10,503 nt of DNA from JAEZFI01 sp044508215 (GTDB lineage: Bacteria > Actinomycetota > Acidimicrobiia > Acidimicrobiales > Microtrichaceae): NCBI GenBank assembly GCA_044508215.1, contig JBIQID010000112.1, positions 1 to 10,503 on the forward strand, read 5' to 3'. The notes beneath the pieces were generated by a model, which saw nothing but the letters and a program-made list of their open reading frames with translations, was not told the origin of the DNA and made no database searches. This document shows, piece after piece, positions 6,047-10,503 of the stretch (position 1 is its first letter; every line of letters starts with the position of its first letter). A program made the position numbers and the translations under genes.

Positions 6047-6067
6047 CTGGCCCGGGCCCGGGCCCAG
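6047..6067 (-). terminator. GC-only hairpin after the LCP gene, possible terminator
   Basis: The core GGCCCGGGCCCGGGCC (6049-6064) is a perfect 16-bp palindrome beginning 8 bp past the LCP stop on the minus strand. In RNA it would fold into a strong stem, but no T-run follows, so it is at best a non-canonical terminator of the kind seen in high-GC genomes. Simple GC-triplet repetition is an alternative explanation. Confidence 0.35.
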
Positions 6068-6072
6068 AAGGG

Positions 6073-7917
6073 TCAGCCGCAGCGGACGCCGGGGGGCGGG
6101 TCGCCCACCACGAAGCCCACGTCCTGGTCGGTCACCGGGACCGTGGTGGTGGTGGCCGTGGCGCCGCCGGCGGGAGCCGCGGTCGTGGTGGTGACCACCG
6201 TGGTGGGCGCTGCTGCCTCGAGGGTCACCTGGCGGAAGTCGCGCCCGACCACCAGCTGCAGCCGCCCGGAGGTGAGGGATGCGTCCTCGATCAGTTCGGG
6301 GGCGGGCGAGAGGCCGTCGGCCAGCAGAGCGGCGAGGTCGGCGTCGCCCGGGGCGTGGCGGATCGTCGTGCGGGCGCTGCGCTCGGGAGCGTTGCCCACC
6401 TCGCCCGCCATGAAGCCGGCGTCCACGAGCTTGCCGGAGACCTCCGCAGCGAGGCCCTTCGTGCCGGCGCCGTTGAGCACGTCCACGCTCGCCGACGAGG
6501 GCGACGGCAGGTCCTCGCCGCCCTCCCCCTCCTCCTCGGCGCCTTCGGGGGTGGATGGCACGGTGGCGCCGTCGGCACGCCCGTTGAACACGTCGATCAG
6601 GTGGGCCGAGGCCTCCGAGTCGAGCAGCAGCACGTCGGCGCCGCCGTCGGTCCGGTGGCCCTGCGTCGCCAGGCGGTGGTTCACCATCGCCGACGAGTCG
6701 AAGGAACGGAACTTCCGACCGAGGCCCATCAGCATGTCGATCGACAGGGACGAGTCGACCTTCACCGAGTCGACGCCCACGTTCACCAACCGGCGCATCG
6801 TGTTGAGGTCGTCGAGCCCGAGCGTGGAGATCTTGGCCATCGCACGGCGGAGGAAGATCTGCTGGCGGGTGACGCGGCCCATGTCACCGGTGGGGTCCGG
6901 CACCCACCTGCGCCCGTTCGAGTAGTAGAGGTGCCGGCTGCGCGCGAACGCCAGCGCCTGCACGGGGTCGAGGTTGTAGCAGCCCTTCTGCCGGATCCGG
7001 AGACCGGAGTTGTTGTCGTAGACCGGGCGGTCGAAGTACATCGGTACCCCGCCGACCGCGTCGACGAGGCCCTTGAACCCGGCGAAGTCCACCTCCACGT
7101 AGTGGTTGATGGGGACCCCGATGTTCTCCTCGACGGTGTCGATGAGCGCCTGGGCACCGTCGTTGTAGGCAGCGTTGATCCGACCCTCGAACGTCCGCCC
7201 GTCGGTTCCCTTGCGCGTCACCCAGAGGTCGCGGGGGATGGAGAGGAGCTCGACGGACGTCTTCTTCGGGTCGACCCGTGCGATCACGATGGTGTCGGCC
7301 CGCTGGCCGCTCGGTGCTCCCTTGCCGTGGATCGCCCCGGCGTCGGGTGTGTCGTCGGCGATGTTGCGGGTGTCGCTGCCGACGAGGAGGAAGTTCAGCG
7401 GCTCGTCGCCACCGGCAGCGGCGAGCGCCACGTCGACCCGCTCCAGGCTGTTGAGCTTGAAGACGCCCCATGCGAAGACGCCCCCGACGGCGAGGACGAT
7501 CAGCACCACCGCGATGCCGATGATCCGCAGGGCCCGGCTGCCGCCGCTGCGGCGCCGACCACGGGGCTGCTCTGCCGCCGGGCGCTGGCTCCTCGTCGGG
7601 CTCCGGCGACCGTCGCCCGCGTCGCGTCCTGGGGTCCGGGCGGGTCCGGATCCGCTTCGCTGACCGCCGGGCGGGCGCGAGCCCGAGCCCGCGGCGCGGC
7701 GGGCGGTGGTGGCGGCCTCTACCCGGTCGCGCCGGGGACGACCCTGCTCGGCAGGTCGGCGAGGGTCCGCCGGTCGACGCGCCGCGCGGGGCGGTGGCCC
7801 GTCTCGCCGCGGCCGAGGCGTGCGCGGCGGCGCGCCGGATGGACGACGCGACGATTGACCGGCACCACTCGGAACGTCACCTTCCCGCGCGGGCCGGCGT
7901 GGGGGTTCGACCGGCAC
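6073..7917 (-). CDS. LytR-CpsA-Psr (LCP) family envelope glycopolymer transferase with LytR_C domain
   Basis: LCP proteins attach lipid-linked glycopolymers to peptidoglycan at the outer face of the membrane. From GTG 7917 the product is 614 residues. It has a Pro/Arg/Gly-rich, low-complexity cytoplasmic N-terminus (about 1-129), one transmembrane helix (131-152) and the LCP catalytic domain (about 173-385). LCP motifs are NFLLVGSDTR (175-184), RADTIVIARVDP (206-217), IPRDLW (227-232; R229, D230), LDPVQALAFARSRH (316-329; R326, R328) and GDMGRVTRQQ (344-353). An acidic linker (about 457-472) leads to a LytR_C domain (VDVLNGAGTKGLAAEV, from 478) and a Thr-rich tail (572-594). The frame also stays open to a GTG at 7959. 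I prefer 7917 because neither site has a ribosome binding site and TACGAT lies 8 nt before 7917, matching a leaderless pattern seen elsewhere here. The family is certain; the start is not. Confidence 0.92.
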   Translation of the reverse strand: MPVEPPRRPAREGDVPSGAGQSSRRPSGAPPRTPRPRRDGPPPRAARRPADPRRPAEQGRPRRDRVEAATTARRAAGSGSRPPGGQRSGSGPARTPGRDAGDGRRSPTRSQRPAAEQPRGRRRSGGSRALRIIGIAVVLIVLAVGGVFAWGVFKLNSLERVDVALAAAGGDEPLNFLLVGSDTRNIADDTPDAGAIHGKGAPSGQRADTIVIARVDPKKTSVELLSIPRDLWVTRKGTDGRTFEGRINAAYNDGAQALIDTVEENIGVPINHYVEVDFAGFKGLVDAVGGVPMYFDRPVYDNNSGLRIRQKGCYNLDPVQALAFARSRHLYYSNGRRWVPDPTGDMGRVTRQQIFLRRAMAKISTLGLDDLNTMRRLVNVGVDSVKVDSSLSIDMLMGLGRKFRSFDSSAMVNHRLATQGHRTDGGADVLLLDSEASAHLIDVFNGRADGATVPSTPEGAEEEGEGGEDLPSPSSASVDVLNGAGTKGLAAEVSGKLVDAGFMAGEVGNAPERSARTTIRHAPGDADLAALLADGLSPAPELIEDASLTSGRLQLVVGRDFRQVTLEAAAPTTVVTTTTAAPAGGATATTTTVPVTDQDVGFVVGDPPPGVRCG

Positions 7918-7925
7918 GGAGCGGA

Positions 7926-7931
7926 ATCGTA
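7926..7931 (-). promoter_or_regulatory. Candidate -10 box (TACGAT) for the LCP gene
   Basis: Minus-strand TACGAT matches the actinobacterial TANNNT -10 pattern and ends 8 nt before the GTG at 7917. No -35 element stands out. If real, it lies inside the longer alternative frame (start 7959) and favours the shorter, leaderless start. Confidence 0.4.
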
Positions 7932-7962
7932 ACGGTTCTGCAACACCGCCTCGCGGCACCCG

Positions 7963-7996
7963 TGACGGACGACCGCGGGGCGACGGGCCTCCGTCA
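7963..7996 (-). terminator. Inverted repeat at the end of the acyl-CoA dehydrogenase gene, possible terminator
   Basis: TGACGGA (7963-7969) and TCCGTCA (7990-7996) form perfect 7-bp arms around a 20-nt GC-rich loop; the outer arm contains the dehydrogenase stop codon (complement of 7994-7996). No T-run follows. A shorter competing hairpin (GACGG/CCGTC) is possible within the same RNA. It sits between two same-strand genes, so it could separate their transcripts. Confidence 0.35.
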
Positions 7997-9250
7997 GCTC
8001 TTCTGCGTCGCCGGCGCCTTCGGCTCGCGGGGCAGACCGAGGACGCGCTCCCCCACGATGTTGCGCTGGATCTGGCTGGTGCCGCCCCAGATCGTCTCCG
8101 AGCGGCTGAAGAAGAAGGCCGACATCATCCCGCTCACCGGGTAGCCCTCGCGCCGGTCGATGCGGACCGTCCCCGGCCATGCGCCCTCGGCCGGTCCGGC
8201 GTCGATCAGCATCGACTCGGGGCCCCAGATGTCGAGCGCCAGCTCCATGGCCCGCTGGTGCATCTCGGACCAGAACATCTTGTTCGTGGCGCCCAGCGCG
8301 GCGACGCCCATGTCGCGCTTGCCGGTGAGCGCTGCGGTGAGGTTCCGCAGGCCGTTCACCCGCAGGATCTGGATCTTCGTCCAGTACTGGGCGAGGCCCT
8401 GGCGGACCAGCGGGTCGGAGATGCGGCCGTTCTGGCGGGCCTTCGCCACCATCGCGTGGTACTCGGCCTCGAAGCGGCGGTGGCCGGTGGTGGCCGACAT
8501 GCCGCGCTCGAAGCCGAGCGTGTCGTTGGCCACCTTCCAACCGTTGTTCACGCCGCCCACCACGTTCTCCTTGGGGCAGCGGGCGTTGTCGAAGAAGACC
8601 TCGTTGAACTCGGCGGTGCCGTCGGGCTGGGTGATGCCGCGCACGGTGATGCCGGGCTGGTCCATCGGCACCAGGAGGTAGGAGATGCCCGCCTGCTTCT
8701 TCACGTCGGGGTCGGTGCGGGCGAGCACGAAGCAGTAGTCGGCGAACTGGGCCTGGGTGGTCCACACCTTCTGGCCGTTGATGACCCACTCGTCACCGTC
8801 GAGCACCGCCGTGGTGGCGAGCGACGCGAGGTCCGACCCGCTGTCGGGCTCGGAGAACCCCTGGCACCAGCGCATCGTGCCGTTGAGGATCTTCGGCAGG
8901 AAGAACTTCTTCTGCTCCTCCGTGCCGTTCATGAGGATGGTGGGGCCCACGAGGGTGTCGCCGAAGAAGTCGGCCCGCATCGGCGCCTTCGCCCGGGCGA
9001 ACTCCTCGGCGAGCACCACGCCCTCGATCGTCGACAGGCCCTTGCCGCCGTACTCCTTCGGCCAGGTGGCGCAGATCCAGCCGCCCTCGAAGAGCTTGGC
9101 GGTCCACTCGTCGTTGAACTTCTTCTTCTCGTCGGGCGTCATCTCGAAGCCCTCGTCGAACCATCCCTCGGGCAGGTTCGCCTCCAACCAGGCGCGGATC
9201 TCGGTGCGGAACGACTCGGCTTCCGGGGGATACGTCAGGTCCATGCCCAC
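7994..9250 (-). CDS. Acyl-CoA dehydrogenase (FadE-type flavoprotein)
   Basis: FAD-dependent enzyme that oxidises an acyl-CoA to the 2,3-enoyl-CoA and passes electrons to ETF; cytoplasmic. The 418 residues cover the full family length: N-terminal helical domain (about 1-125, with WPKEYGGKGL 63-72), a middle beta-domain with signature GFSEPDSGSDLASLAT (131-146) and VINGQKVWTT (156-165), and a C-terminal helical domain with LGFERGMS (245-252) and IWGGTSQIQRNIVGERVLGL (387-406). The catalytic glutamate of medium-chain enzymes sits in a YEG motif at the position that here reads W388-G389-G390, so the base is missing there or lies elsewhere. GTG 9250 is chosen over ATG 9244 because GGGGAG (complement of 9258-9263) lies 7 nt before the GTG but 13 nt before the ATG. 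It is divergent from the FrhB/FdhB-type gene, with a palindrome over its ribosome binding site. Substrate not predictable. Confidence 0.95.
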   Translation of the reverse strand: MGMDLTYPPEAESFRTEIRAWLEANLPEGWFDEGFEMTPDEKKKFNDEWTAKLFEGGWICATWPKEYGGKGLSTIEGVVLAEEFARAKAPMRADFFGDTLVGPTILMNGTEEQKKFFLPKILNGTMRWCQGFSEPDSGSDLASLATTAVLDGDEWVINGQKVWTTQAQFADYCFVLARTDPDVKKQAGISYLLVPMDQPGITVRGITQPDGTAEFNEVFFDNARCPKENVVGGVNNGWKVANDTLGFERGMSATTGHRRFEAEYHAMVAKARQNGRISDPLVRQGLAQYWTKIQILRVNGLRNLTAALTGKRDMGVAALGATNKMFWSEMHQRAMELALDIWGPESMLIDAGPAEGAWPGTVRIDRREGYPVSGMMSAFFFSRSETIWGGTSQIQRNIVGERVLGLPREPKAPATQKS

Positions 9251-9251
9251 A

Positions 9252-9271
9252 TCTTGACTCCCCGGTCAAGA
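9252..9271. promoter_or_regulatory. 20-bp palindrome, candidate operator between divergent genes
   Basis: TCTTGAC (9252-9258) and GTCAAGA (9265-9271) are perfect 7-bp inverted arms around a 6-bp centre. The site lies in the 68-bp gap between the acyl-CoA dehydrogenase (start 9250) and the FrhB/FdhB-type gene (start 9319). Size and symmetry fit a TetR-type dimeric repressor, a class that commonly controls acyl-CoA dehydrogenase genes. On the dehydrogenase transcript it would also fold as a hairpin with the GGGGAG ribosome binding site in and beside the loop. No regulator gene is visible in the window. Confidence 0.55.
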
Positions 9272-9305
9272 GAGGTGCCAGGAGGCCCTCCATGGGCGGG
9301 TCGCG

Positions 9306-9311
9306 TAGTCT
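9306..9311 (+). promoter_or_regulatory. Candidate -10 box (TAGTCT) of a leaderless promoter for the FrhB/FdhB-type gene
   Basis: TAGTCT ends 7 nt before the ATG at 9319, the same spacing as at the amidohydrolase gene. There is no ribosome binding site in front of this ATG, so a leaderless transcript is the simplest reading. No good -35 element is seen. Confidence 0.45.
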
Positions 9312-9318
9312 CGACCGC

Positions 9319-10503
9319 ATGTCCGACCCCGTGATCACCGACGAGCAGCTCGCCGAAGCCACCGCCGGTCGATGGACCAACCAGTGGAAGGAGCTGAAGG
9401 CCGAGGTCGTCGACACCGGCCTCTGCACCGGGTGCGCAGGGTGCGTCATCGCCTGCCCGCACGACGTTCTGGGCTACCACCACAGCCAGGGCGAGTACCG
9501 GCCGTTCCACCTCGAGGAGGAGCTGGGCCCCGACGACTGCATCCACGGGCAGAAGGGCTGCACCTCCTGCACCCGGGCGTGCCCGCGGTTCCGCCTGTGG
9601 GAGGCCCAGGCCGACGACCACCTGTTCGCCCGGACCCGTCACATGGACGAGGTCGCCGGCATCTACAAGGACATCATGCTGACGCGGGCGTCGGACGACA
9701 TGGTCCACAAGATGGGCCAGGACGGTGGCCTCGTGTCCGCGATCCTCATCTGGGCGCTCGAGCACGACTACATCGACGCCAGCCTGGTCAGCTACCTCGA
9801 GGGCGGCGCCGACAGCGGCAGCTGGAAGGCCGTGCCCGGGGTGGCCGCCACCAAGGACGAGGTGCTCGCCGCTGCGGGCAGCCGGTACACCTACTCGGCG
9901 AACACGCTCGCCATCGACGAGGCGATCGAGAAGGGCCACCAGCGCCTCGCCCTCGTGGGCATGAGCTGCCAGAGCTCGGTGCCGCCCGTCATGTGGAGCC
10001 GCAAGGTCGGGAAGATCTCGAAGCCGTTCGTCTTCAACCTCGGCCTCCTCTGCTCGAAGACCTTCGACGACTCGATCTTCGAGGAGCTGTTCTGGGCCAA
10101 GTACCGCCTCGCGAAGGCGGACATGGTGAAGATGAACATCAAGGGCGTCTTCCAGATCTGGATGCGCGACGGCTCGTACCACGAGATCAACCTCAAGGAG
10201 TGCCACGCCTGGACGCGCGAGGGCTGCCTGCACTGCCCCGACTTCGCGGCCGAGCACGCCGACATCTCGTGCGGCGGGATCGGTGAGAACTCCGACTGGA
10301 CGCTCACGATCGTCCGCACCGACCTGGGCCGCGAGATCATCTCGCGCATGATCGCCGACGGCTCGATCGAGGCCCGTCCCGGCGACGAGGACCCGGGCGC
10401 GATCGCGCTCATGCGGAAGCTGGCGGAGAAGAGCCGCAGCCGCTGGCCGACGACGGCCGAGCAGACGGTGCGCCTGGGGCTCCCCGAGAAGAAGAAGGGC
10501 TGA
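9319..10503 (+). CDS. Coenzyme F420 hydrogenase/dehydrogenase beta-subunit-like iron-sulfur protein (FrhB/FdhB family)
   Basis: FrhB/FdhB-type proteins bind FAD and iron-sulfur clusters and usually move electrons to or from coenzyme F420; some act as F420-dependent or ferredoxin-linked reductases. This 394-residue soluble protein has an N-terminal ferredoxin-like part with CTGCAGCVIACP (C36, C39, C42, C46) and a second set C74, C81, C84, C88 (GCTSCTRACP). The FrhB_FdhB_N-like part follows with KMGQDGGLVSAILIWALE (131-148) and SRYTYSAN (188-195). The C-terminal domain has LVGMSCQSS (212-220), GLLCSKTF (242-249; C245), CLHCPDFAAEHADISCGGIG (303-322; C303, C306, C318) and DWTLTIVRT (326-334). 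ATG 9319 is preferred to an in-frame ATG at 9292 because it begins the homologous region and has TAGTCT 7 nt upstream. No hydrogenase or formate dehydrogenase catalytic partner is visible next to it; the electron partner and substrate are unknown. Confidence 0.9.
   Translation: MSDPVITDEQLAEATAGRWTNQWKELKAEVVDTGLCTGCAGCVIACPHDVLGYHHSQGEYRPFHLEEELGPDDCIHGQKGCTSCTRACPRFRLWEAQADDHLFARTRHMDEVAGIYKDIMLTRASDDMVHKMGQDGGLVSAILIWALEHDYIDASLVSYLEGGADSGSWKAVPGVAATKDEVLAAAGSRYTYSANTLAIDEAIEKGHQRLALVGMSCQSSVPPVMWSRKVGKISKPFVFNLGLLCSKTFDDSIFEELFWAKYRLAKADMVKMNIKGVFQIWMRDGSYHEINLKECHAWTREGCLHCPDFAAEHADISCGGIGENSDWTLTIVRTDLGREIISRMIADGSIEARPGDEDPGAIALMRKLAEKSRSRWPTTAEQTVRLGLPEKKKG

Noticed and set aside
6355..7932. 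Long open plus-strand frame antisense to the LCP gene
   Set aside because: The product is an Arg/Val/His-rich string without recognisable motifs, while the minus strand carries all LCP catalytic motifs.
7918..7959. Upstream GTG at 7959 as start of the LCP gene
   Set aside because: It extends the frame by 14 codons without a ribosome binding site, and the extension contains the candidate -10 box for the GTG at 7917. It is not excluded.
9292..9318. Upstream in-frame ATG at 9292 for the FrhB/FdhB-type gene
   Set aside because: The nine extra codons add nothing resembling the family, and the candidate -10 box TAGTCT would fall inside them.
8258..9334. Long open plus-strand frame antisense to the acyl-CoA dehydrogenase
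   Set aside because: It is a shadow of the dehydrogenase: no domain signature, His/Val/Gly-rich composition and no ribosome binding site.
9235..10257. Long open minus-strand frame opposite the FrhB/FdhB-type gene
   Set aside because: It lacks motifs, whereas the plus strand has multiple cysteine clusters and family signatures.

Overview
The window comes from a very GC-rich genome (roughly 70% by eye). Its mix of genes suggests a high-GC actinobacterium, possibly of the Acidimicrobiia type: a coenzyme-F420-type FrhB/FdhB protein, a long LytR-CpsA-Psr protein with a Pro/Arg-rich N-terminus, a D-aminoacylase-like amidohydrolase and a mycobacterial-style acyl-CoA dehydrogenase. Several genes also have a -10-like TANNNT box only 6-8 nt before the start codon, as in leaderless actinobacterial transcripts. 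The lineage is an inference; there is no rRNA or other marker here. I found no tRNA, rRNA, CRISPR, IS element or phage gene. The window is almost fully coding, and no gap exceeds about 130 bp.

Layout. (1) 1-1169, minus: N-acyl-D-amino-acid deacylase family amidohydrolase, cut by the window edge. (2) 1298-3491, plus: a three-gene operon joined by two GTGA start/stop overlaps, encoding an SCO1/SenC lipoprotein, a small cupredoxin-like lipoprotein and a membrane protein with a WHDHRAHWM motif. (3) 3430-3942, minus: a PCuAC copper-chaperone lipoprotein whose 3' end overlaps the operon by 62 bp. (4) 4073-4615, minus, and 4678-5334, plus: an ECF sigma factor and a divergent zinc-finger (zf-HC2) anti-sigma-like membrane protein. 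(5) 5360-5959, minus: a class I SAM methyltransferase. (6) 6073-7917, minus: a LytR-CpsA-Psr (LCP) protein with a LytR_C domain. (7) 7994-9250, minus: an acyl-CoA dehydrogenase. (8) 9319-10503, plus: an FrhB/FdhB-type iron-sulfur protein, divergent from the dehydrogenase across a 68-bp gap that holds a 20-bp palindrome.

How the genes fit together. Regions 2-4 form an envelope copper-handling locus. SCO1 and PCuAC are known families that deliver copper to the CuA site of cytochrome c oxidase. The two unfamiliar proteins between them carry His/Cys features consistent with copper binding, and the adjacent sigma/anti-sigma pair is a likely regulator. Matching GGGAAC-N17/18-CGACC elements upstream of both SCO1 and PCuAC support a common ECF-controlled regulon. 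This is the most interesting part of the window. The other genes look like independent housekeeping or catabolic genes: D-amino acid derivative or amide degradation, envelope glycopolymer attachment, acyl-CoA oxidation and F420-type redox chemistry.
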